DNA of 64,000 nucleotides, taken from NCBI RefSeq assembly GCF_004117935.1, contig NZ_SDOY01000145.1, positions 1 through 64,000 of the forward strand. Reading direction: 5' to 3'. The notes under the pieces are model-generated. The model saw only the letters and a list, made by a program, of their open reading frames with translations, was not told the DNA's origin and searched no databases. The position numbers and the translations under genes are program-made. Below are positions 47,296 to 54,201 of this stretch, one piece after another. Within the stretch, counting starts at the first letter, position 1. Each line of letters begins with the position of its first letter. The stretch is from Streptomyces roseicoloratus. GTDB taxonomy: Bacteria > Actinomycetota > Actinomycetes > Streptomycetales > Streptomycetaceae.

Positions 47296-47840
47296 GTCCG
47301 CGCCGCGTCCGCCCCGGCGACCACGTACGACAGGGCGAGCCGCAGCGTCAGCTCGCAGCCGCGGGCGGCGGTCACGGTGTCCTCCGCGAGCAGAGCCACG
47401 GCCCGGTCCCTGGCCTGGAGCAGCAGTTCGCCCGGTGACGGCACCCCGGCGTCGGCGCGACGCTGTTCCGGTACGGCGGCGCGGGTCCCGCCGCGCGCGG
47501 GCCGCGGCGCGGGCAGCCGCTCGCCCCAGGCGCCGGTGAGCAGGGCGCGCATGACGGGCCGGGCGGCGGCCGCGGCGACGGTCCATTCGGCGGCGGCCAC
47601 CAGCCGGTGCGCGGGTGGCCCGGGCCGGGCGAGCGCGGCCTCGACGCCGCGGAGGTAGAGGTCGGCCTCGCGCCGGACGAGGGCGCGGGCGAGCCCTTCC
47701 TTGCTGCCGAACTCGTTGTAGAGGGTCTGGCGTGAGACCCGGGCGCGGGCGGCCACGTCGACCATCCGCACGGCGGACCAGGGCAGCGCGGCGAGTGCCG
47801 CGAGGGCCGTGTCGAGCAGGGTCTCTCGGGCAGTCGGCAT
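47187..47840 (-). CDS. TetR-family regulator, probably of the SMR gene
   Basis: 217 residues. HTH: VRMVDVAARARVSRQTLYNEFGSKEGL, the TetR recognition region. The ligand domain is Ala/Arg-rich and not diagnostic. It is convergent with the SMR transporter gene and overlaps it by 109 bp, so mRNA 3' ends are antisense. The C-terminal about 35 residues (after GADAARTQ) lie in the overlap and may have been gained by loss of an earlier stop. Confidence 0.88.
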   Translation of the reverse strand: MPTARETLLDTALAALAALPWSAVRMVDVAARARVSRQTLYNEFGSKEGLARALVRREADLYLRGVEAALARPGPPAHRLVAAAEWTVAAAAARPVMRALLTGAWGERLPAPRPARGGTRAAVPEQRRADAGVPSPGELLLQARDRAVALLAEDTVTAARGCELTLRLALSYVVAGADAARTQCAEPDSWRPITPAITSVIETILSVDTTSPRKTIP

Positions 47841-47946
47841 CGTCGCCTCCCAGCCGGATCGGTTCCTGCCTCAGCGTTGACGGGCGGCCACGCAGTGTCA
47901 AGGGCCGCCGCGGGCCGACGCTTCTTCGGGGGATAGAGTTTCGACC

Positions 47947-48741
47947 ATGGCCGATTACCACGACGATCTGCGTCTCGCCCATGTCCTCGCGGATGCCGCG
48001 GACGCGGCCACGATGGACCGGTTCCAGGCGCTCGACCTGAAGGTCGAGACGAAGCCCGACATGACGCCGGTGAGCGAGGCGGACAAGGCCGCGGAGGAGC
48101 TGATCCGCGGGCAGCTGCAGCGCGCCAGGCCGCGCGACGCGATCCTGGGCGAGGAGTACGGCGTGCAGGGCACGGGCCCGCGCCGCTGGGTGGTCGACCC
48201 GATCGACGGCACCAAGAACTACGTGCGCGGGGTGCCCGTGTGGGCGACCCTGATCGCGCTGATGGAGGCCGGCGAGACCGGTTTCCAGCCGGTGGTGGGC
48301 GTGGTCTCGGCGCCCGCGCTCGGCCGGCGCTGGTGGGCGGCGAAGGGGCTCGGCGCGTACACCGGCCGCAGCCTGGCCTCGGCGACCCGCATCGGGGTGT
48401 CGAAGGTCGGCCGTCTGGAGGACGCCTCGTTCGCGTACTCCAGCCTGACCGGCTGGGAGGAGCGCGGCCGGCTCGACGGCTTCCTCGACCTCAGCCGCGC
48501 GGTGTGGCGGACCCGGGCGTACGGCGACTTCTGGCCGTACATGATGGTCGCCGAGGGCTCGGTGGACATCTGCGCGGAGCCGGAGCTGTCGCTGTGGGAC
48601 ATGGCGGCGGTCGCGATCGTCGTCCAGGAGGCGGGCGGCACGTACACCGGACTCGACGGCCGCCACGGCCCGCACAGCGGAAACGCGGCGGCTTCCAACG
48701 GCCTGCTGCACGGGGAGCTGCTCAGCTACCTGGGCGGCTGA
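47947..48741 (+). CDS. hisN: Histidinol-phosphatase of the inositol monophosphatase family
   Basis: 264 residues. IMPase motifs: ILGEEYG, WVVDPIDGTKNYVRG and LWDMAAVAIVVQEAGG, which hold the metal ligands. In Streptomyces and Corynebacterium this type supplies histidinol-phosphatase activity (HisN), so I assign histidine biosynthesis; inositol-phosphate hydrolysis cannot be ruled out from sequence. Divergent from the TetR gene with 106 bp between starts. Confidence 0.9.
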   Translation: MADYHDDLRLAHVLADAADAATMDRFQALDLKVETKPDMTPVSEADKAAEELIRGQLQRARPRDAILGEEYGVQGTGPRRWVVDPIDGTKNYVRGVPVWATLIALMEAGETGFQPVVGVVSAPALGRRWWAAKGLGAYTGRSLASATRIGVSKVGRLEDASFAYSSLTGWEERGRLDGFLDLSRAVWRTRAYGDFWPYMMVAEGSVDICAEPELSLWDMAAVAIVVQEAGGTYTGLDGRHGPHSGNAAASNGLLHGELLSYLGG

Positions 48742-48929
48742 GGGCCCGTACGGCATCGCGTGCGGCGCGGGCGCGACTACGGCGCGCCCGGGCGTGCGAC
48801 GGCGCACGCCGTCGACTCACCCTGCGCGCCCTCTTGTTGGGTCCTCGTCCTGGTGTCACTCTGAGACTCCCCCCTTTGTGAACTTGTGAAAGAGTTCTCG
48901 AAGTCACCGATTCGGAGGTGGTCCCCTCC

Positions 48930-49316
48930 ATGCTCGTCCGCGACGCCATGAGCACCGTCATCCTCACCATCGGCCCGGCCCATACGCTCCGTCAGGCGGC
49001 GCGGCTGATGTCGGCGCGGCGCGTCGGCGCGGCCGTCGTCCAGGACGGTGATGCCGGCGGATTCGGCATCCTGACCGAACGCGACGTCCTCAACGCCCTC
49101 GGCACCGACCGGAATCCCGACCACGAGACCGCCGACGCCCACACCACCCGGGACGTCGTCTTCGCCGCCCCGACCTGGACCCTGGAGGAGGCCGCGGAGG
49201 CGATGACCCGCGGCGGCTTCCGCCATCTCGTGGTGCTCGACGACCACGGGCCGGTCGGCATCGTCTCCGTACGCGACATCATCCGCTGCTGGCTCCCGGT
49301 GCACAGCGCCGCCTGA
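48930..49316 (+). CDS. Two-CBS-domain protein
   Basis: 128 residues from the ATG at 48930 (GGAGG is 11 nt upstream; a GTG at 48918 is possible). Two CBS motifs: LVRDAMSTVILTIGPAHTLRQAARLM...FGILTERDVLNAL and TTRDVVFAAPTWTLEEAAEAM...PVGIVSVRDIIRCWL. Such stand-alone pairs bind adenosine nucleotides and act as energy sensors. The leader has GAACT-N8-AGTTC near 48881-48899. No partner gene is evident nearby. Confidence 0.88.
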   Translation: MLVRDAMSTVILTIGPAHTLRQAARLMSARRVGAAVVQDGDAGGFGILTERDVLNALGTDRNPDHETADAHTTRDVVFAAPTWTLEEAAEAMTRGGFRHLVVLDDHGPVGIVSVRDIIRCWLPVHSAA

Positions 49317-49364
49317 CGCCCCACCACCCGCGGACGCCCGCCACGCGGCGCGCCCGGACACGCG

Positions 49365-49407
49365 AGAGGGCCGGGCCCCCGTACGGATACGGGAGGCCCG
49401 GCCCTCT
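49365..49407. terminator. Bidirectional terminator between the CBS gene and katA
   Basis: Outer stem AGAGGGCCGGGCC (49365-49377)/GGCCCGGCCCTCT (49395-49407) with an inner stem CCCGTA/TACGGG, so the whole 43-nt region folds. Placed between convergent genes. Confidence 0.88.
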
Positions 49408-49426
49408 TCACCTACGGCGGCGGCCG

Positions 49427-50878
49427 TCAGCCGCGCAGGGCCTGGACCGCGGCGTCCAGCCGCTTGCCGAAGTCTTCGTCCGCCTTGCGGAAGTTGCCGA
49501 TCGCGCGCTCGGCGATGTCGTCGCGCGAGACCTTGGCGATGAAGCCGGCCAGGTTGTCGACCAGGCGGCCCTTCTCGTCCTCGGCCATGAGCCGGTAGAG
49601 GTCGCCGGCCTGCCGGAAGTCGTCGTCCTCGGCGTGCGCGGGCGTCGGGTGGCCGCCCGTCGCGCCGGTCACCGGCAGTGGCTCCCACAGCGGGCGGCCG
49701 GTCTGCTGCGGGCCGCCGAAGCTGTTGGGCTCGTAGTTCCTGGCGCCGCCGTGCCGGCCGTCGTAGAGGAAGCCGTCACGCCCATGGGTGCGGGCCTCGG
49801 TGGCGCGCGGGCGGTTCACCGGCAGGTGGTCGGCGTTGATGCCGACGCGGTAGCGGTGGGCGTCGCCGTAGGCGAAGAGGCGGCCCTGGAGCATCTTGTC
49901 CGGGGACGGGCCGATGCCGGGCACGAAGTGCGCGGGGCTGAAGATCGACTGCTCGACCTCGGCGAAGACGTTCCGCGGGTTGCGGTTGAGCTCCAGCCTG
50001 CCGATCTCGATCGGCGGGTAGTCCGCGTGCGGCCACACCTTGGTGAGGTCGAAGGGATGGAAGCGGTAGGTCGCCGCGTCGGCCGCGGGCATGATCTGGA
50101 CCTGCACGGTCCAGCTCGGGAACTCGCCCCGCTCGATGGCCTCGCGCAGGTCGCGCTGGTGGGAGTCCGGGTCCTCGCCGGCCAGCTTGTTCGCCTCGGC
50201 CTGGGTGAGGTTCCTGATGCCCTGGTCGGTCTTGAAGTGGTACTTGACCCAGAAGACCTCGCCGGCCTCGTTGTTCCACTGGTAGGTGTGCGAGCCGTAG
50301 CCGTTCATGTGGCGGTACGAGGCGGGGATGCCGCGGTCGCCGAAGAGCCAGGTCACCTGGTGCGTGGACTCGGGGCTCAGGCCCCAGAAGTCCCAGACGT
50401 TGTCGGCCTCCTGCGAGCCGGTGTACGGGTCGCGCTTCTGGGTGTGGATGAAGTCGGGGAACTTGATGGCGTCCCGGATGAAGAAGACCGGCGTGTTGTT
50501 GCCGACGAGGTCGTAGTTGCCCTCCTCGGTGTAGAACTTCAGCGCCCAGCCGCGCGGGTCGCGCACGGCGTCGGCCGCGCCCAGGCTGCCGGCGACGGTG
50601 GAGAAGCGCAGGAAGGTCTCGGTCTGCTTGCCGACCTCGGAGAGGAACTTCGCCCGGGTGTACCGCGTGACGTCGGCGGTCACGGTGAAGGTGCCGTAGG
50701 CGCCGGCGCCGCGGGCGTGCACCACGCGCTCCGGGATCCGCTCGCGGTTGAAGTGGGCGAGCTTCTCCAGCAGGTGCTGGTCCTGGACGAGGACCGGTCC
50801 GCCGGGGCCCGCCGTCTCGCTGTTCTGGTTGTCCGCGACCGGTGCCCCGGCCTCCGTCGTGAGCGGTCCCTGCGTCAT
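49427..50878 (-). CDS. katA: Monofunctional heme catalase
   Basis: 483 residues, ATG at 50878 with AGGAGAG upstream. Active-site block ERIPERVVHARGAGAYGTF with the catalytic His, the Asn in VGNNTPVFFIRDAIKFPDF, and the heme-ligand Tyr in RLFAYGDAHRYRVG. This is the small-subunit, clade 3 catalase type. It destroys hydrogen peroxide in the cytoplasm. Divergent from a Fur-family gene, which most likely represses it under low peroxide. Confidence 0.96.
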   Translation of the reverse strand: MTQGPLTTEAGAPVADNQNSETAGPGGPVLVQDQHLLEKLAHFNRERIPERVVHARGAGAYGTFTVTADVTRYTRAKFLSEVGKQTETFLRFSTVAGSLGAADAVRDPRGWALKFYTEEGNYDLVGNNTPVFFIRDAIKFPDFIHTQKRDPYTGSQEADNVWDFWGLSPESTHQVTWLFGDRGIPASYRHMNGYGSHTYQWNNEAGEVFWVKYHFKTDQGIRNLTQAEANKLAGEDPDSHQRDLREAIERGEFPSWTVQVQIMPAADAATYRFHPFDLTKVWPHADYPPIEIGRLELNRNPRNVFAEVEQSIFSPAHFVPGIGPSPDKMLQGRLFAYGDAHRYRVGINADHLPVNRPRATEARTHGRDGFLYDGRHGGARNYEPNSFGGPQQTGRPLWEPLPVTGATGGHPTPAHAEDDDFRQAGDLYRLMAEDEKGRLVDNLAGFIAKVSRDDIAERAIGNFRKADEDFGKRLDAAVQALRG

Positions 50879-50924
50879 GGTGCGTCTCTCCTGTCGTCGC
50901 CTTGCCCGACTCGATCCTACGATG

Positions 50925-50957
50925 GACTTTGTCTAAGTCAAGTGAACATCCAAAGTC
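50925..50957. promoter_or_regulatory. Fur/PerR-like palindrome between katA and the Fur-family gene
   Basis: GACTT-TGTCT-AAGTC (50925-50939) is a perfect inverted repeat with a 5-bp spacer; a further CAAAGTC at 50951-50957 pairs with GACTTTG at 50925-50931. A/T-richer than the surroundings. Positioned 47-79 bp from the katA start and 46-78 bp from the regulator start. Confidence 0.6.
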
Positions 50958-51002
50958 ACACCGATTCGGGACTCGTCCGCGGCGACTGTTACCCTGACTC
51001 CC

Positions 51003-51422
51003 ATGAGTGACCTGTTGGAACGACTGCGCGGCCGCGGCTGGCGGATGACCGCGCAGCGCCGCGTCGTGGCCGAGGTGCTGGACGGCGACCATGTGCACCT
51101 GACCGCCGACGAGGTCCACGCCCGCGCCGTGGAGCGCCTGCCCGAGATCTCGCGGGCGACCGTCTACAACACGCTGGGCGAGATGGTCACGCTCGGCGAG
51201 GTGCTGGAGGTCGCGACGGACGGCCGCGCCAAGCGGTACGACCCGAACGCGCACCGGCCGCACCAGCACCTGGTCTGCGCCCGCTGCGGCGCGATCCGTG
51301 ACGTCCACCCGGCGGGCGACCCGCTGGCGGACCTCCCCGTCACCGAGCGCTTCGGCTTCACGGTCTCGGACGTCGAGGTCACCTACCGGGGCATCTGCCC
51401 GAGCTGCGCGACGACCGCCTGA
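51003..51422 (+). CDS. Fur-family regulator (PerR/CatR-like)
   Basis: 139 residues. Winged helix with GWRMTAQRRVVAEVL and PEISRATVYNTLGEMV; metal sites HRPHQHLVCARCGAIRDV and C-terminal CPSC (structural zinc). The divergent catalase gene points to a peroxide sensor of the PerR/CatR kind rather than an iron or nickel regulator, but the residues that set this (regulatory His/Asp for iron-catalysed oxidation) need alignment. A terminator follows the stop. Confidence 0.9.
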   Translation: MSDLLERLRGRGWRMTAQRRVVAEVLDGDHVHLTADEVHARAVERLPEISRATVYNTLGEMVTLGEVLEVATDGRAKRYDPNAHRPHQHLVCARCGAIRDVHPAGDPLADLPVTERFGFTVSDVEVTYRGICPSCATTA

Positions 51423-51445
51423 GGTCGTCTCCCGCACCCTTCGCG

Positions 51446-51475
51446 AAAAGGCCCCGCCGCACGGCGGGGCCTTTT
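51446..51475 (+). terminator. Terminator of the Fur-family gene
   Basis: AAAAGGCCCCGCCG-CA-CGGCGGGGCCTTTT (51446-51475), a near-perfect 30-nt palindrome with flanking A and T runs: a classical intrinsic terminator, 23 nt after the stop. Confidence 0.93.
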
Positions 51476-51529
51476 CCGTGCGCCCCTACACCGCACACGC
51501 ACGCGCATCGCCCGGACGTCCGGGAACGA

Positions 51530-51565
51530 CGAAGGCCCGGATCGTCGAAACGATCCGGGCCTTCG
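51530..51565 (-). terminator. Terminator of initiator tRNA copy 1
   Basis: 16-bp perfect stem CGAAGGCCCGGATCGT (51530-51545), loop CGAA, ACGATCCGGGCCTTCG (51550-51565), 10 nt beyond the tRNA 3' end on the minus strand. Confidence 0.88.
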
Positions 51566-51575
51566 TGCTACTGAG

Positions 51576-51649
51576 TAGCGGGGACAGGATTTGAACCTGC
51601 GACCTCTGGGTTATGAGCCCAGCGAGCTACCGAGCTGCTCCACCCCGCG
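51576..51649 (-). tRNA. Initiator tRNA-fMet (CAT), copy 1
   Basis: 74-nt gene without encoded CCA. Acceptor CGCGGGG/CCCCGC with an unpaired position 1-72 (C and U), anticodon stem-loop CTGGGCTCATAACCCAG with three G-C pairs next to the CAT loop (the initiator mark), and T-arm GCAGGTTCAAATCCTGT. Identical to the copy at 54083-54156. Confidence 0.96.
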
Positions 51650-51840
51650 TCGGTGAACACCACCTTACGGGACCGTTCGGAGCAGAGCAAATCGGTTAAC
51701 CAGGTGAACCATGTGAGCCGCGTTACGCCCGAGCACGCCGCGTGTACGCGACGGACGCGCACGCGCACACGTACGCGGCGAGCCGCCTGCCACGAGGCCG
51801 GGGCGGTCGGCCCGTCCCGTCAACCCGCACCCCACCAGCT

Positions 51841-51931
51841 CAGGCCGTCGCCTCAGGCCGTCGCCTCAGGCCATCAGCTCGGGCCGGCACCTCAGGCGAT
51901 CGCCTCATGACGTCACCTCAGGCCGTCAGCT
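51841..51931. repeat. Seven tandem 13-bp repeats at the 3' end of the SEL1 gene
   Basis: Units of the form CAGGCCGTCGCCT at 51841, 51854, 51867, 51880, 51893, 51906 and 51919; the first two are identical, the others differ at 2-5 positions. The last unit enters the SEL1 coding region (stop at 51918-51920). The remaining gap from 51650 to 51840 shows CG-rich sequence (ACGCGCACGCG-type) without a gene. Confidence 0.75.
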
Positions 51932-53870
51932 CCTGGTGCAGCGCCTCGCTCAGCCGTGCCGCGCGTTCCGCCACCTCCGCCGGGCCCAGCTCGACCGCGC
52001 GGTCGCACCAGCGGCGGCCCTCGGTGAGCTCGCCGCGCCGGGCCGCCAGCAGCGCGAGCCGCAGCGCGGCGCGGCCGTGGCCGGCGTGGGCGGCGCGGGT
52101 CCACCACAGGGCGGCCTCGCGCTCCGCGCCCTCGCGGGCGAGCAGCAGGCCGAGGTTGAAGGCGCCGTTGCGGGAGCCGGCCTCGGCCGCCTCCCGGTAC
52201 CAGCGGGCCGCCTCCTCGATGTCGCCCCGGGCGGCGGCGAGCATGCCGACCCGGACCTGGGCGCGCCGGTGGCCCTGCTCGGCGGCCCGCTCGTACCACT
52301 CCTCGCACTCGCTCTTCTCCTCGCGCGGCGCGCCGAGGACCGCGGGACCGGGGGCCGGACGGCGCGCGTCGAGGACGGTGGCCAGCCGGTAGGCGGCCTC
52401 GGCGCTGCCGCCGCCCGCCGCGCACCGCAGGTGGCGCTCGGCGGCCTGCTCGTCGCCGTCGCGCAGGCGCGCGATGCCGACCTGCAGGGCGGCCTCGGTG
52501 TGCCCGGCGGCGGCCGCCCGCTCGTACCAGGTGAGCGCGGTCCGGTCGTCGTCGCGGCCGGCGTAGAGGATGCCCAGGTTGAAGGCGGCGTCGACGCTGC
52601 CGGCCTCGGCCGCCTTGGAGAACCACGGCTCGGCGCCGTTGGCGTCCCCGGCCTGGAGCAGCAGCACGGCGAGCGCGTTGGCCGCCTCGCGGTGGCCGGC
52701 GTACGCGGCGCGCCGGTACCACTGCTCGGCCTGCGCGGTCCGGTCCTGGGCGGCGCACAGCAGCCCGAGGTTGTAGGCGCCGTTCACGTCGCCCGCGTCC
52801 ATGGCGGCGCGGTACCAGCGCTCGGCGGTCTGCTGCTCGCCGCGGGCGGCGTGCAGCGCGCCGAGCGCGTTGGCGGCGTTGCCGTCGCCGTCCTGCGCGG
52901 CCCGCAGCCACCACACGGCGGCGCTCTCCTCGTCCCCGGCGTCGCGCAGCAGGAAGCCCAGCGCGCAGGCGGCCCTGGCCTCGCCGTCCTTGGCGGAGGA
53001 CAGGTACCAGCGGCCGGCTTCCTTGAGCTCGCCGCGCTTCTCCAGGATCGCCCCGAGGTGGAGGGCGGCCCGGCGGTGCCCGCGCGCCGCGGCCTGCCGG
53101 AACCACTGCTCGGCCTCGGCGAGGCCGACGGCGTCGCCCTGAGGGGCGCCGCCCGCGGCCACGAGCGGCCCTTCGCCGCCCGCGGCCGGGCCGGTGGGGG
53201 TGCGGGCACCCGGGCGCGCCCCGGTGCCCGTGTCGTAGGAGTGGGGGCCGCGGGAGGGTTCGGTGGCCCGCCGCTCCAGGGCGAGCGCGAGCCGGTACGC
53301 GGCCTCCCGGTGGCCCTGCTCGGCGGCGGCGCGCAGCCAGCGCTCGGCGCCGACGTCGCTGCGGTGCTCCAGGAGGTCGGCGAGGGCGTACGCGCCGAGG
53401 GCGTGGCCCTGCTCGGCGGCCTGGCGCAGCCAGTACTCGGCGGCGGGTTCGTCGCCGCGCTCGCGGTGGTGCCGGCCGAGCGCGTGGGCGGCCGGCGCGG
53501 AGCCGGCGACGGCGGCGACCCGCCACCAGCCGGCGGCCTCGTCCGGGTAGCCGCGCTGGTGCAGCAGGACGCCCAGGTTGTTGGCGGCGGCGCGGTCGCC
53601 CTGTGCGGTGGCGCCGCGCAGATACGGCTCGGCGCCGTCCAGGTCGCCGCGGCGCAGCAGCAGTGCGCCCAGGACGCTCATGGACGCGGGGTCGCCCTTC
53701 TCGGCGGCGAGGCGGTGGCGGGCTTCGGTCTCGGCCTCGGTCTCCTGGTCGGCGGTGGTGTCGACGGCCGCATCGACGGCCTCCGCGGCCTCGATGATCT
53801 CGTCTGCGGCGTTTCCGGCATGCCGCTGCACAAACCGCCCTGTCTCCAACAGAGTTGCCCTGTCCCCCAT
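51918..53870 (-). CDS. Large SEL1/TPR-repeat protein
   Basis: About 650 residues from the ATG at 53870 (MGDRATLLETGRFV); an ATG three codons earlier is possible and neither has a clear ribosome site. After an acidic N-terminus (AADEIIEAAEAVDAAVDT) there are about 15 SEL1-like repeats of about 35 residues (type AEQWYRRAAYAGHREAANALAVLL), interrupted at about 205-255 by a Gly/Pro-rich linker. No signal peptide. Such solenoids are protein-interaction scaffolds; the partner is unknown. Flanked on both sides by identical initiator tRNA genes in the same orientation. Confidence 0.88.
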   Translation of the reverse strand: MGDRATLLETGRFVQRHAGNAADEIIEAAEAVDAAVDTTADQETEAETEARHRLAAEKGDPASMSVLGALLLRRGDLDGAEPYLRGATAQGDRAAANNLGVLLHQRGYPDEAAGWWRVAAVAGSAPAAHALGRHHRERGDEPAAEYWLRQAAEQGHALGAYALADLLEHRSDVGAERWLRAAAEQGHREAAYRLALALERRATEPSRGPHSYDTGTGARPGARTPTGPAAGGEGPLVAAGGAPQGDAVGLAEAEQWFRQAAARGHRRAALHLGAILEKRGELKEAGRWYLSSAKDGEARAACALGFLLRDAGDEESAAVWWLRAAQDGDGNAANALGALHAARGEQQTAERWYRAAMDAGDVNGAYNLGLLCAAQDRTAQAEQWYRRAAYAGHREAANALAVLLLQAGDANGAEPWFSKAAEAGSVDAAFNLGILYAGRDDDRTALTWYERAAAAGHTEAALQVGIARLRDGDEQAAERHLRCAAGGGSAEAAYRLATVLDARRPAPGPAVLGAPREEKSECEEWYERAAEQGHRRAQVRVGMLAAARGDIEEAARWYREAAEAGSRNGAFNLGLLLAREGAEREAALWWTRAAHAGHGRAALRLALLAARRGELTEGRRWCDRAVELGPAEVAERAARLSEALHQELTA

Positions 53871-54041
53871 AAATACCATCGTCGCACCACCCGCAACCCG
53901 CGTACACCTGGTATACCGCAGCCAGTGAGGTCACTTCAGCGTTTTGTCGACATGCCCACAGAGAGACAAGTCAAACACGTCTCACACCAACTCGCCCCAT
54001 CCCTACCGCTCTTCGGGCCCGTCACGCCTCCGGACACACGC
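53871..54041. other. Gap between the SEL1 gene and tRNA copy 2 terminator
   Basis: About 170 bp upstream of the SEL1 gene on the minus strand. It has a relatively A/T-rich centre (TTCAGCGTTTTGTCGACATG) that may contain the SEL1 promoter. No gene is seen. Confidence 0.35.
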
Positions 54042-54075
54042 CGAGGGCCCGAATCCTTATGGATTCGGGCCCTCG
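54042..54075 (-). terminator. Terminator of initiator tRNA copy 2
   Basis: Perfect 15-bp stem CGAGGGCCCGAATCC (54042-54056), loop TTAT, GGATTCGGGCCCTCG (54061-54075), 7 nt beyond the tRNA 3' end. Different in sequence from the terminator of copy 1. Confidence 0.88.
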
Positions 54076-54082
54076 TTCTGAG

Positions 54083-54156
54083 TAGCGGGGACAGGATTTG
54101 AACCTGCGACCTCTGGGTTATGAGCCCAGCGAGCTACCGAGCTGCTCCACCCCGCG
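54083..54156 (-). tRNA. Initiator tRNA-fMet (CAT), copy 2
   Basis: Identical to the copy at 51576-51649; identity extends over 84 bp (54078-54161 versus 51571-51654) and stops just outside the gene. Same initiator features: 1-72 mismatch and three G-C pairs in the anticodon stem. Confidence 0.96.
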
Positions 54157-54201
54157 TCGGTAACGCAACCGTATCACGACGCGGGGTGAAGCTCTGACCG
54201 G

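Noticed and set aside
51571..54161. An integrated element between the two tRNA genes
   Set aside because: The interval has no integrase or mobility gene and its base composition is like the neighbours; the duplicated tRNA by itself is not proof of insertion.
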